64,000 nucleotides of DNA from an uncultured Pelagibacteraceae bacterium (GTDB lineage Bacteria; Pseudomonadota; Alphaproteobacteria; Pelagibacterales; Pelagibacteraceae), in contig CACNAX010000001.1 in NCBI GenBank assembly GCA_902618565.1, forward strand, positions 62,001 through 126,000, given 5' to 3'. This document shows, piece after piece, positions 46,810-57,052 of this stretch (position 1 is the stretch's first letter; every line of letters begins with the position of its first letter). A program made the position numbers and the translations under genes. The notes beneath the pieces are model-generated. The model was not told where the DNA came from. It worked only from the letters and a program-made list of their open reading frames with translations, and ran no database searches.

Positions 46810-48077
46810 CAGTAGCAATAATCTTATTTTTGTTATTTTTTGTGCTTTTTTTAGGAGTGCCAATAGCATTTGGTTTAGGTTCTATAGGATTGGGTTTAAT
46901 GTTATTTGGAGATATTTCTCCTTTAATGATCCCACAAACTTTTTACAGTGTGGCAGATAACTTTATTTTATTGGCTGTTCCGATGTTTTTGATGATGTCT
47001 AATATATTATTAAAAGCAGGTGTTGGAGAAGATCTTTTTAATTTTGCTCAAAGCTGGGTTGGAAATTTTCCAGGCGGTTTAGCAATAGCAACTATAGTTT
47101 CTTGCAGTATTTTTGCTGCTATATCTGGATCATCAGTGGCTACTGCAGCAACAATCTCAACTGTAGCATTTCCTGCAATGATTAATAGAGGTTATCACAG
47201 AAACTTTACTTTAGGTATTTTGGCAGCGGGAGGAACTTTAGGGATTTTAATTCCTCCATCAATTCCAATGATTGTTTATGCATTTGTTGTTGAAGAGTCT
47301 GTACTAAGTATGTTCCTTGCAGGAATTGGGCCAGGAATAGTTTTAGCATTATTTTTTATTATCTTTTCAGTTTTTTACGTGAAATTTTTTAATAAAGAAG
47401 TTCAAAATGTATCCAGTACTTTAGAAGAAAAAATTAAATACACAAAAAGAGGTTTGCCAATATTATTAATGGCCTTCATCATGTTAGGTGGAATTTATGC
47501 TGGAATTTATACACCAACAGAAGCAGGTGGTATTGGTTTTTTAATATCATTTATCTATGTTGTGGCTAAAAAAAGATTAGATTTTAAAGGTTTTATCGAA
47601 GCTGGTTTGGAGACAATGAAAACTACAGTTACTATATTTATAATTATTGCAGGAGCTAAAGTTTTTGGTAAAGCAATTTCTCTTTATAGAATTCCTCAAG
47701 ATTTATCATCTTTCATAGTTACAAATATTAATGAGACTGGTTTATTTATACTTGTTGTTTGTATTACTTTGTTAATCTTAGGATTTATAATGGAAACCCT
47801 GTCATTAATTTTAATCATGATGCCTATATTTTCGATTTCAATTGCTGCAATGAATATTGATTTAATTTGGTTTGGAATAATTTTTACGTTAATGATTGAG
47901 TGCGCATTAATTACACCTCCGGTTGGACTAAATATTTATGTTCTCCAAGCAATTGGTAAAGCAAAAATGTCAGAAATAGCTAAAGGTGTGATACCTTTTG
48001 TCATTATAATGTTATTTACAGTATTTGTTATTTACTTATTCCCTGACCTAGCATTATATATACCTTTTAAATTATAA
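46806..48077 (+). CDS. dctM: TRAP transporter large permease (DctM)
   Basis: 423 aa; LGILIPPSIPMIVYAFV, GIYTPTEAGGIG, ALITPPVGLNIYVLQ. Confidence 0.95.
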   Translation: MTVAIILFLLFFVLFLGVPIAFGLGSIGLGLMLFGDISPLMIPQTFYSVADNFILLAVPMFLMMSNILLKAGVGEDLFNFAQSWVGNFPGGLAIATIVSCSIFAAISGSSVATAATISTVAFPAMINRGYHRNFTLGILAAGGTLGILIPPSIPMIVYAFVVEESVLSMFLAGIGPGIVLALFFIIFSVFYVKFFNKEVQNVSSTLEEKIKYTKRGLPILLMAFIMLGGIYAGIYTPTEAGGIGFLISFIYVVAKKRLDFKGFIEAGLETMKTTVTIFIIIAGAKVFGKAISLYRIPQDLSSFIVTNINETGLFILVVCITLLILGFIMETLSLILIMMPIFSISIAAMNIDLIWFGIIFTLMIECALITPPVGLNIYVLQAIGKAKMSEIAKGVIPFVIIMLFTVFVIYLFPDLALYIPFKL

Positions 48078-48079
48078 AT

Positions 48080-48955
48080 ATGTTTTCAAAAATAAAATCA
48101 AAAGATAAAGCAGAACAATTAAGACAACTATTAAATGGACCAGAAATAATTGTAATGCCTGGATGCTTTGATGCATTATCAGCAAAATTAATTGAAAGAG
48201 AAGGTTTGAAAGTTGGATTTATGTCTGGCTTCAGTGTTTCATCTACAAAGCTTGGTATGCCGGACACAGGTTTAATTTCTTTTTCTGAAATGGCAGAACA
48301 AGTAAGAAATATATGTAATGCTACATCAATTCCAATAATATTTGATGGGGATACTGGATATGGAAATTCAGTAAACGTATTTAGAACTGTAAGAGGATAT
48401 GCGGATGCAGGAGCAGCTGGTGTGATGATTGAAGACCAAAAGTGGCCAAAAAAATGTGGTCACACAAAAGGTAAAGATGTTGTCGATCTTGATGAGGCAA
48501 ACTCAAGAATTAAAGCTGCGGTGGATGCAAGAGAATATGGAAATAAAGATATCTTAATAATGGCAAGAACTGATGCCATAGCAACTAGAGGATTAGATGA
48601 TGCAATTAAAAGAATGCAATCGTTTTCAAAACTTGGCGTTGATATTTTATTTATTGAAGCTGTTAAAAATAAAGAAGATATGAAAAGAATTATCAAAGAA
48701 GTTCCAGGTCATCATATGTTAAATTTGATCGAAGATGGTGAAACCCCATTATTAGAAATTAATGAAATAGAGGAAATTGGTTATAAAATTGCTGTAATGC
48801 CTCTAACCCTAATGAGTGCATCAGTAAAAACGATGCAAGAATGTTTGAATAATATGAAAAATAAAGTTTATAATAAAAATGTTTCTAAATTTTCAGACTT
48901 AAGAGATATAGTTGGCTTCAACGAATATTACGATATTGAAGACAAATATAAATAA
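48080..48955 (+). CDS. isocitrate lyase/PEP mutase family protein
   Basis: 291 aa; DGDTGYGN, GVMIEDQKWPKKCGHTKGKDV, IMARTDAIATRGLDDAIKR. Confidence 0.88.
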   Translation: MFSKIKSKDKAEQLRQLLNGPEIIVMPGCFDALSAKLIEREGLKVGFMSGFSVSSTKLGMPDTGLISFSEMAEQVRNICNATSIPIIFDGDTGYGNSVNVFRTVRGYADAGAAGVMIEDQKWPKKCGHTKGKDVVDLDEANSRIKAAVDAREYGNKDILIMARTDAIATRGLDDAIKRMQSFSKLGVDILFIEAVKNKEDMKRIIKEVPGHHMLNLIEDGETPLLEINEIEEIGYKIAVMPLTLMSASVKTMQECLNNMKNKVYNKNVSKFSDLRDIVGFNEYYDIEDKYK

Positions 48956-49176
48956 TGTTTCCAAAAAAATTCTCTAAAATTCTTTTCGTTTTTTTTATGG
49001 GTTTAGGAATGAGTTTGTTAATGACCCTAATTATTACATTTATAAATACAGGTTATGATGAATTTTATTATAAAAGATTTTTCAAAGCTTGGTCTATTAG
49101 TTTGCCAGTTGCATTAGTTGCAACAACTTTTGTTGCACCGTTGGTTAATAAATTAGTGGAAAAAATTACTAAATAG
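48955..49176 (+). CDS. DUF2798-like small membrane protein
   Basis: 73 aa; two TM; FMGLGMSLLMTLIITFINTGYDEFYYKRFFKAWSISLPVALVATTFVAPLV. Confidence 0.7.
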   Translation: MFPKKFSKILFVFFMGLGMSLLMTLIITFINTGYDEFYYKRFFKAWSISLPVALVATTFVAPLVNKLVEKITK

Positions 49177-49188
49177 AGAGGATGTCAT

Positions 49189-50103
49189 ATGAGTGAAAAT
49201 ATAGCTTTTATAGGAGTTGGTAATATGGGAAACCCAATGGCCTGTAATTTAAAGAACGCAGGGAAAAAGGTTAAGGTTTTTGATGTTTCTAAAGAAATGA
49301 TTGATAAAGCAGTTGAAAATAATCTTGATGTTGAGAAGGATTTTGGAAAACTAATCAATAGTGAAACGTCTGTAGTAATCACTATGTTACCCGAGGGAAA
49401 ACATTCAAAAGAAGTTTATTTAAAAGAAAATGGTGTTCTAGATAAAGTTTCTAAAAATTGTCTACTAATAGATTGTTCAACAATTGATATAAATACCTCT
49501 AAAGAAATAGGAAAGAAAGCAAATGAAAAAGGTATTAAGATGATTGATGCACCAGTAAGTGGTGGTGTGATGGGTGCACAAAAAGCAACTTTAAATATTA
49601 TGGTTGGTGGATCAAATGATGCATTTAATCAAGCTTTACCTATTTTAAAATTAATGGGTAAAAATATTTATCATGCTGGAGAGATAGGAAGCGGAAACGG
49701 TGCAAAGATTTGTAACAACATGTCTCTTGGAATAACAATGATTGCTGCTTCAGAGTCATTAATGTTAGCAAGAAGATTGAATATAGATATAAAGAAAGTT
49801 CATGAAATTATGAAAAATGCTTCCGGAAATAGTTGGCCTATTTCAGTTTATCCACCTTTACCTGGATTAATTGAAGGAACTCCATCTAACAATAAATATA
49901 AGCCAGGCTTTTCTGCAGGTATGATGAACAAAGATTTAAAACTTGCAAATGAATGTGCTAAAAATGCAAATGCATCTACTCCATTAGGAGAGATGGCATT
50001 AGAAATATATTCAAAATTTTGTGAGGATGGAAACAGTTCGAAAGATTTTTCTGCTATATCAAAGGTAATTGGTGGAGATGCTTGGGATTATCCAATAGAA
50101 TAA
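49189..50103 (+). CDS. 3-hydroxyisobutyrate dehydrogenase family NAD(P)-dependent oxidoreductase
   Basis: 304 aa; GVGNMGNPMACNLKNAGKKVKVFD, DAPVSGGVMGAQKATLNIMVGG, GSGNGAKICNNM. Confidence 0.92.
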   Translation: MSENIAFIGVGNMGNPMACNLKNAGKKVKVFDVSKEMIDKAVENNLDVEKDFGKLINSETSVVITMLPEGKHSKEVYLKENGVLDKVSKNCLLIDCSTIDINTSKEIGKKANEKGIKMIDAPVSGGVMGAQKATLNIMVGGSNDAFNQALPILKLMGKNIYHAGEIGSGNGAKICNNMSLGITMIAASESLMLARRLNIDIKKVHEIMKNASGNSWPISVYPPLPGLIEGTPSNNKYKPGFSAGMMNKDLKLANECAKNANASTPLGEMALEIYSKFCEDGNSSKDFSAISKVIGGDAWDYPIE

Positions 50104-50676
50104 TTACCAAGAGGAATTTGGACTCTCCAAAAATTTTAACTCATCCGGTGTAGATTTTCTCCCCATAACTTTATTTCGATGCGGATATCTATGAAATCGT
50201 TTAATTGCAGCGGTATGATCTTTCCAAAATTTTTTTATCTCATTATAGTTTGGATGATTAGATAAATAATTATCTAACAATTTATATGCTCTATCATGAT
50301 CTATAACTTCTTCACTGTGGATGTATGGCAATAGCATGAAAAAACGTTGATATTCATCCATTTGATCAAGATACCCGTTATAGACTGCATCATTTACAAT
50401 CAGTCTTGCTTTATGATCAAACTCAAAAGCTTTTTTATCATCTCTATATAAATTTCTTGAAAATTGATCCAATAAAATAACTAAAGCTAGAGTGCTTAAT
50501 GGTTCATCTTGCCAATCATCATATTCATTTAAAGTAGCTTTTTCATGATCATCTTTGAATTTGTCTCTAATCAATTGATCAAAATTATCATCTCTTTTAA
50601 ATCGCTTTTCAACGACCATATCATCAAACCAAAAATCTAATATTGCTTTGGCTCTATCATTCATAAACTTTGTCAA
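50104..50676 (-). CDS. DUF924 family protein
   Basis: 190 aa; AILDFWFDD, TLALVILLDQFSRNLYRDDKKAFEFDHKA, FMLLPYIHSE. Confidence 0.88.
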   Translation of the reverse strand: MTKFMNDRAKAILDFWFDDMVVEKRFKRDDNFDQLIRDKFKDDHEKATLNEYDDWQDEPLSTLALVILLDQFSRNLYRDDKKAFEFDHKARLIVNDAVYNGYLDQMDEYQRFFMLLPYIHSEEVIDHDRAYKLLDNYLSNHPNYNEIKKFWKDHTAAIKRFHRYPHRNKVMGRKSTPDELKFLESPNSSW

Positions 50677-51049
50677 CTTTTACCTGATATGATTCAACAA
50701 GTCTGTTAGTTTCATTTGCCATTGCAACAACTGCAATAAGTTCGCTTAACATCTCTGTAGTAGCACCTTTAGATTTAGCAGCGATACTGTGAGATTTAAT
50801 ACAATACTCACAACTATTTGTCATTGAAACTGCAACATAAATAAGCTCTTTTGTCATTTCATCCAAAGCACCTTTTTTCATCACTTGCTGTATAGAAGTC
50901 CAAGTTCTCTCTAAAGTTTCTGGGTTGTTGGCTAACATTTTCCAAAAATTGTTTATGTAGTCTGTATTTCTCTTCTTTTTTATATCTTCAAATACCTCTT
51001 TCACTTTTCCTGTAGCATCAGCTTCTTCAATCATATTAAAAACTGCCAT
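50657..51049 (-). CDS. carboxymuconolactone decarboxylase/AhpD-like protein
   Basis: 130 aa; ELIYVAVSMTNSCEYCIKSHSIAAKSKGA. Confidence 0.88.
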   Translation of the reverse strand: MAVFNMIEEADATGKVKEVFEDIKKKRNTDYINNFWKMLANNPETLERTWTSIQQVMKKGALDEMTKELIYVAVSMTNSCEYCIKSHSIAAKSKGATTEMLSELIAVVAMANETNRLVESYQVKVDKVYE

Positions 51050-51058
51050 TTCACCTCC

Positions 51059-52741
51059 TTAATTGTAAATTGTTTCTATTTTAGGCATTAATCTTAATAA
51101 TTCCTTAGTATATTCATGATTTGGATTTTTAAACAACTCTTCCGTCTCAGACACTTCGCATAGTTTTCCATTCCTTAAAACTCCAATATCATCACACATT
51201 TGTCGAACAACTGGTAGATCATGACTTATAAAAAGGATAGTTAAATTAAGTTGTTCTTGTAAATCTTTAAGTAAATTTAGTATTTGAGCCTGAATACTCA
51301 CATCCAAAGCAGATGTTGGCTCATCACAAACTAATAACCTTGGTTTTGTTGCTAATGCTCTTGCAATAGAAATTCTTTGTCTCTGTCCTCCTGAAAACTC
51401 ATGAGGATATCTTTCGGCTGAAGACTTGGATAACTCCACAGAGTCTAAGAGATCATTTATATACTCATTTAATTCATTAGAGCTAATATTTGCATCATGT
51501 AACTTTATAGGTTCAGCAATGATATCTTTAACCTTAAGCCTACCATTCAACGAAGAGTAGGGATCTTGGAATATCATTTGAATTTGTTTTCTAAATTTAA
51601 GTAATTCTTTGTTACTTTTTATATTATTAATACATACATCATCAAAATAAATTTCACCTGAGGTGGGTTTAAATAAATTAACAATCATTTTTGCAATTGT
51701 AGTTTTTCCACTGCCACTTTCACCAACAAGTCCAAAAGATTTTCCTTCTTGTATATTAAATGAAACAGTATCAACTGCTAATACATTATTTTGAGACTTT
51801 TCTGTAAAAAAACCTTCATTAAAAGTTTTACAAAGATTTTTTATTTGAACTAAATCTTTTTTTAAAATCTCTCTTTTATTCCATCTATTTAAAATTTTTA
51901 AATTAATATTTTCCTGGTTATTATTTTCTTTTTCTATAATTTTAAATCTGGATATCTTTTTATTTGTGGGAGGAACAGAACTAACTAAACTTTTTGTATA
52001 AGTTTCTTTTGGTTCTGTTAATATTTGCTTTGTTGTTCCCAATTCTACCAAATTACCATTTTTCATTACAGCAACTCTATTGGTAGTCTCTGCTATAACT
52101 CCCATATCATGTGTAATTAAGATAACTGCTAAATTTCTTTCTTTAGTCAGCTTTTTGATAAGTTCTAATATTTGTGATTGTATTGATACATCAAGTGCAG
52201 TTGTGGGCTCATCTGCAATTAACAACTCTGGTTCGCAACATAAAGAAAGTGATATAACAACCCTTTGTCTCATACCCCCTGAGAATTGATGAGGATAATC
52301 ATCAAATCTTTTTTCAGCATCTTTTATACCTACTTCTTTTAAAAGATTTATTGATTTTTCTTTTGCTTCTGAGTTACTGAGGTTTAGATGAGTTTGGATT
52401 GTTTCAATAAGTTGTTGTCCAATTGTTAAGATAGGATTTAAAGATGTCTGAGGATCTTGAAAAATAAATCCGATTTTTTTTCCTCTTAAACTTAGAATAT
52501 TTTTTTTATTTTCATGAATATTTATATCACTTAAATAAATTGATCCTTCAGATACTTTCCCTGGTTCATCAATTAAATCAATTATTGCATTTGCTACAGT
52601 ACTTTTCCCAGACCCAGATTCCCCAACTAATCCTACAATTTCGCCGCTTCTTATCTCAATATTAATATCTTTTGCTGCATGAACCGTCTCTTTTCTCAAT
52701 TTATAATCCACACTTAAATTTTGTATTTTTAAAAAACTCAT
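51059..52741 (-). CDS. dipeptide/oligopeptide ABC transporter ATPase, two fused ATPase domains
   Basis: 560 aa; two Walker A (GESGSGKST, GESGSGKTT) and two signature motifs (FSGGMRQRV, FSGGQRQRI). Confidence 0.93.
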   Translation of the reverse strand: MSFLKIQNLSVDYKLRKETVHAAKDINIEIRSGEIVGLVGESGSGKSTVANAIIDLIDEPGKVSEGSIYLSDINIHENKKNILSLRGKKIGFIFQDPQTSLNPILTIGQQLIETIQTHLNLSNSEAKEKSINLLKEVGIKDAEKRFDDYPHQFSGGMRQRVVISLSLCCEPELLIADEPTTALDVSIQSQILELIKKLTKERNLAVILITHDMGVIAETTNRVAVMKNGNLVELGTTKQILTEPKETYTKSLVSSVPPTNKKISRFKIIEKENNNQENINLKILNRWNKREILKKDLVQIKNLCKTFNEGFFTEKSQNNVLAVDTVSFNIQEGKSFGLVGESGSGKTTIAKMIVNLFKPTSGEIYFDDVCINNIKSNKELLKFRKQIQMIFQDPYSSLNGRLKVKDIIAEPIKLHDANISSNELNEYINDLLDSVELSKSSAERYPHEFSGGQRQRISIARALATKPRLLVCDEPTSALDVSIQAQILNLLKDLQEQLNLTILFISHDLPVVRQMCDDIGVLRNGKLCEVSETEELFKNPNHEYTKELLRLMPKIETIYN

Positions 52742-53667
52742 TTTTTCAATTTAGGATTAAGTGTGTCTCTCATCCAGTCTCCTAATAAATTAATGGAAAA
52801 AGCTAAAACAACTAAGAATATTGCTGGGAAAAAGGTAATCCACCACTCACCAGAAAATAAAAAGTCATTTCCAAGTCTAATTAAAGTTCCTAAAGAAGGA
52901 GTAGTTGGAGGAACGCCAACACCCAAGAAACTAAGTGTAGCCTCTGCAATGATTGCTAATGCAAGACCTATAGTTCCTATAACAAGAACTGGTCTCATTA
53001 TATTTGGAAGAATATGCTTAAACATTACTATAAAATTAGAAACTCCAATAATTGTTGAAGCTGAAACATAATCTTTATTTTTTTCAACTAAAGTTGCTGC
53101 TCTTGATACTCTTGCAAACTGTGGCCACTCTGAAATACCAATTGCAAAAATTAAAACATATATTGCCATCTCGTCATGAAGTTCACGCGAAATTATACCT
53201 CGTGCAATACCATCAACCAGAAGTGCCATCAAAATACTTGGAACTGTTAACTGAACATCAGTTAATCGCATAACAATCATTTCATACTTGCCACCAAAAA
53301 AACCAGCAGTAAGACCTAATCCAACTCCTAAAATTAAACTAAATAAAATTGCTGAGAAACCAACAATCAAAGATATTCTAGATCCATAAAGAATAGTTGA
53401 TAACATATCTCTTCCTTGTCCGTCAGTACCAAGTAAAAATTCTACTTTTCCATCACTAGTCCAAGATGGTGGAGTGAATGCATCCATTAAAGATAAAGAT
53501 GATGGATCGAATGGATTATAAGGTGTGATAAATTCTACAAAAAATGAACAGAAAAATATTATTACTAATAAAATCGATGAAACTATTGCTGTAGGAGATT
53601 TTATAAAACTAAAATAAATTTCACTATCTTTTATTTTATCCCAAGTTGTTAAAGCTTTATTATCCAC
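52738..53667 (-). CDS. dppC: dipeptide-type ABC transporter permease (DppC-like)
   Basis: 309 aa; LLGTDGQGRDMLSTILYGSRISL, FLGVGVPPTTPSLGTLI. Confidence 0.92.
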   Translation of the reverse strand: MDNKALTTWDKIKDSEIYFSFIKSPTAIVSSILLVIIFFCSFFVEFITPYNPFDPSSLSLMDAFTPPSWTSDGKVEFLLGTDGQGRDMLSTILYGSRISLIVGFSAILFSLILGVGLGLTAGFFGGKYEMIVMRLTDVQLTVPSILMALLVDGIARGIISRELHDEMAIYVLIFAIGISEWPQFARVSRAATLVEKNKDYVSASTIIGVSNFIVMFKHILPNIMRPVLVIGTIGLALAIIAEATLSFLGVGVPPTTPSLGTLIRLGNDFLFSGEWWITFFPAIFLVVLAFSINLLGDWMRDTLNPKLKK

Positions 53668-54643
53668 TAGCTGAATCTCCTTTAACTCTAATTCTTGGGT
53701 CTATAAAGTAATACAAGATATCGACTATAAAATTTATCATTACAAAAACGAATGCTATAAATACTAAATATGCTGACATAATTGGAATATCTACAAACTG
53801 AACAGCTTGAATGAAAAGAAATCCCATACCTGGCCATTGAAATACTGTTTCCGTAATAATTGAAAATGCAATTAATGTTCCAATATTTATACCAGCAATA
53901 GTTATTACTGGAATTAGTCCATTTTTAAGTGCGTGCTTATAATTAATACTTTTTTCATTAATGCCTCTGGCTCTTGCAAACTTTATGTAATCAGTCTGAA
54001 GTATTTCCATCATTTCAGCTCTAACAAGTCTTATTATATAGGTCATTTGGAAAAGACTTAAAGTAACTGATGGTAATATGATTGCTTTTAATCCTGATAT
54101 GGTTAAAAAGCCTGTCGACCAAAATCCTAGATCTACCACCTCGCCTCTTCCAAACGATGGTAGAACGCCCAATATAACTGCAAAAAGATAAATAAATAAA
54201 ATACCAATTACAAAAGTTGGAAGAGAAACACCTAATAAAGAAACTGCCAAGATAAAATCACTCAAAAAACCTTTTCTTTTTATGCCTGTATATACTCCCA
54301 ATAAAGTACCAGAAACCAATGCAATTAGAGCAGATATTAAAACTAATTCAATTGTTGCAGGTAATCTTTCAATGATTAATTCTGATACAGGTCTTCTTAA
54401 TTGATAAGATATTCCAAATTCTCCTTTAGAGGCATTAATTATAAACCTAGTAAATTGTACATGAATTGGGTCCATTAAACCCAAAGTTTCTCTTAACTCA
54501 GCTCTTTCTTCATCTGATGTTTCCTCACCTACCATGTTATTTATTGGGTCTCCTACAAAATTAAAAAGAGAAAAAGATACAAAAGCTACGACAAGCATAA
54601 CCATTGCAGATTGAAACAATCGTTTAAAAAAATACTTTATCAA
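53660..54643 (-). CDS. dppB: dipeptide-type ABC transporter permease (DppB-like)
   Basis: 327 aa; RLFQSAMVMLVVAFVSFSLF, EMMEILQTDYIKFARARGINEKSI. Confidence 0.92.
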   Translation of the reverse strand: MIKYFFKRLFQSAMVMLVVAFVSFSLFNFVGDPINNMVGEETSDEERAELRETLGLMDPIHVQFTRFIINASKGEFGISYQLRRPVSELIIERLPATIELVLISALIALVSGTLLGVYTGIKRKGFLSDFILAVSLLGVSLPTFVIGILFIYLFAVILGVLPSFGRGEVVDLGFWSTGFLTISGLKAIILPSVTLSLFQMTYIIRLVRAEMMEILQTDYIKFARARGINEKSINYKHALKNGLIPVITIAGINIGTLIAFSIITETVFQWPGMGFLFIQAVQFVDIPIMSAYLVFIAFVFVMINFIVDILYYFIDPRIRVKGDSASG

Positions 54644-54663
54644 TTTATGAAATTTTATTTTTA

Positions 54664-54693
54664 TACAAGCCCTTTAATTAAAAAGGGCTTGTA
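54664..54693 (-). terminator. intra-operon hairpin between dppA and dppB
   Basis: TACAAGCCCTTT-aattaa-AAAGGGCTTGTA, 12-bp stem. Confidence 0.8.
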
Positions 54694-54702
54694 ATAAATT
54701 AT

Positions 54703-56265
54703 TTAGTCAAAGCTCGCAAAACGGAATAGCGGTTCGTTATTCGGTCTTATCGGAACATTAACATCTTTTTTTGCAGCCCAAGATATAACTTGGTGATGTA
54801 AAGGAAGATAAGAAATATCATCTTTTACTATTTTCCAAGCTTTAGCTATCGCAGCATTTCTTTTGTCTAGGTTAACTTCTCCTTCCATAACTCTTATAGC
54901 AGCATCTACATCAGAATTACTAAAGTTAACTCTGTTCCAGCTTGCTCCACTTTCATATAAGTAATGGAAAACATAATGACTATCTAAAGTTGGAACTCCC
55001 CAACCTAACATATAAAAGTCACCTTGATTATCTTTTAGTTCTTTAAAGTGCTTACTTTTTGTTTGGGCAAATAAATTTACTTTAACACCGATTTTACCTA
55101 ACATACCAACAACAGCTGTACATATAGCTTCATCATTTACATACCTGTCATTTGGACATCTAAGCTCAACTTCAAATCCATTTGGATATCCAGCATCAGC
55201 TAAAAGTTTTTTTGCAGCAGCTACATCATAAGGAAGTCTCTTATCAAGTTCCTCTGTGTATCCATTAACACCTGGAAAAGTAATTATTCCAGCTGGTTCA
55301 CTTAAACCTCTCATTACTTTTTTCTTAATAGCCTCAATATCTATTGCTTGATAAAGAGCTTGTCTAACTGCTTTCTTTTTGAATGGATTATCACCTGTAT
55401 TACCTGTTCTAAGTTTATCTGCTCCTTGATCCATTCCTAGGAATATAGTTCTCATTTGAGCAGTGCTTTCAACTTTGTGAGCAGGTGAATTTTTAATTCT
55501 AGCCAAATCTTGCACGGGTGCATCAGTAACGACATCAATTTCACCAGATAAAAGAGCTGCAACTCTAGTAGCAGCATTTTTTATAGGTAGTAGATGAATT
55601 TCTGTTACTTTGTCATCTTTCATAGTACCCCACCATTTTTTATTACGTTTGAAAACTGTTTTAGTGTTTGGTTCTCTTAATGTAATTTTAAATGGTCCAG
55701 TTCCCATAGCATTTGTTGCTGAAAATGTTTCTTGTCCAGCATCCCAGTTCTGTGCCATAACTGCAAAATTCTTTTCACTCCATTTTTTTGACATTATAAA
55801 GATGTTTGAAAGTTGGTTTAAAAGAATTGGATTTGGTTTACTTGTTGTTATTTCTACTGTGTAGTCATTAACTGCTTTTACACCTGATACTGTACTAATA
55901 TATTCTTTAAAATCAGACGTTCTTTGTTTTGCTCTTAAAATACTAAATACAACATCTTCAGATGTAAATGGAGTTCCATCAGAAAATTTAACATCTTCTC
56001 TTAATTTAAAGATCCAAGTATTAGGACCTTGAGTTCTCCACTCTGTTGCTAGTTGAGGTCCAATTTTCATATCTAATCCTCTAGTAACTAGAGCTTCGTA
56101 TACTTGTCTAGATACTTGAGTGGTAGGACCTTCGTTTTGAGCATGAGGATCAAGTGTTAAACTATCACCCTGCATTGACCATTTAATAGTTTTTGCAAAT
56201 GTTTGTGTTGGAGCAAAAGCTAGAAAAAAAGCCAATAAAATTTTTATAAAATACCCATACTTCAT
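54703..56265 (-). CDS. dppA: dipeptide-type ABC transporter substrate-binding protein (SBP family 5)
   Basis: 520 aa; signal peptide; SLTLDPHAQNEGPT, KLREDVKFSDGTPFTSEDVVFS. Confidence 0.93.
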   Translation of the reverse strand: MKYGYFIKILLAFFLAFAPTQTFAKTIKWSMQGDSLTLDPHAQNEGPTTQVSRQVYEALVTRGLDMKIGPQLATEWRTQGPNTWIFKLREDVKFSDGTPFTSEDVVFSILRAKQRTSDFKEYISTVSGVKAVNDYTVEITTSKPNPILLNQLSNIFIMSKKWSEKNFAVMAQNWDAGQETFSATNAMGTGPFKITLREPNTKTVFKRNKKWWGTMKDDKVTEIHLLPIKNAATRVAALLSGEIDVVTDAPVQDLARIKNSPAHKVESTAQMRTIFLGMDQGADKLRTGNTGDNPFKKKAVRQALYQAIDIEAIKKKVMRGLSEPAGIITFPGVNGYTEELDKRLPYDVAAAKKLLADAGYPNGFEVELRCPNDRYVNDEAICTAVVGMLGKIGVKVNLFAQTKSKHFKELKDNQGDFYMLGWGVPTLDSHYVFHYLYESGASWNRVNFSNSDVDAAIRVMEGEVNLDKRNAAIAKAWKIVKDDISYLPLHHQVISWAAKKDVNVPIRPNNEPLFRFASFD

Positions 56266-56326
56266 TTCTCTCTCCTATATTATTAAAATAAAAATCTAAC
56301 TTATTAATTATGTAAACTAAAGTGAT

Positions 56327-57052
56327 TTAATTCACTATTTTTTTGAAGTTTTCGTAAAGAATTTTTGAATATTTGTTCATAGATTGAATATTGTCCTTCG
56401 CATCACTATCAAATTTATCAAGAGCTCCTTGTCCTAACTGACTCTCTAAAGCAGACTTATATTCAGGCACACATCCCCATTCTCCTACGGTGGTATCTTT
56501 TATCTCTATATGAAATTGAATACCGTAAGCATGGTTTTTGTATTTAAAAATTTGGTACTTGGTTTCAGGAGATGACGCTAAAAGAGTTATATCATTATTA
56601 TTTTCTAGATTTTGAACTTCATATGAGTGCCATTGGAGTGATTTAATAATATCAGGATACTCTTTAAATAATAAATCGTCCTTTTTACTATTTAAAAAAT
56701 TAATATCTAAAATACCTATTTCTGGATTTTTTGATTTAACTACTTTACCTCCAACTGCCTCTCCTAATAATTGACAACCTAAACAAAAACCCAAATATGG
56801 TTTATTTAAGTCTACTACAAATTCTTTGATTTTTTTTTTCTCCTCTATTAACCACGGGTAATCTTTTTCCATCCAAGTATCCATTGGTCCACCCATACAA
56901 AACATTGCATCAAATCCAGATAGATCATCAGGTATTTTTTCTCCTTCGTCGAGTTCTACAGTTTTAATATGAACTTTATCCTCTAACATTAAATCTTTAA
57001 TATAACCGGGATCCTCAATTTTAATGTGTTGAAGAACAATTATATTTTTCAT
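56327..57052 (-). CDS. class I glutamine amidotransferase-like protein
   Basis: 241 aa; MGGPMDTWMEKDYPWL, LGFCLGCQLLGEAVGGKV, YGIQFHIEI. Confidence 0.88.
   Translation of the reverse strand: MKNIIVLQHIKIEDPGYIKDLMLEDKVHIKTVELDEGEKIPDDLSGFDAMFCMGGPMDTWMEKDYPWLIEEKKKIKEFVVDLNKPYLGFCLGCQLLGEAVGGKVVKSKNPEIGILDINFLNSKKDDLLFKEYPDIIKSLQWHSYEVQNLENNNDITLLASSPETKYQIFKYKNHAYGIQFHIEIKDTTVGEWGCVPEYKSALESQLGQGALDKFDSDAKDNIQSMNKYSKILYENFKKIVN

Noticed and set aside
52763-53273. Plus-strand ORFs of 102 and 73 aa inside dppC
   Set aside because: Antisense to a conserved permease.
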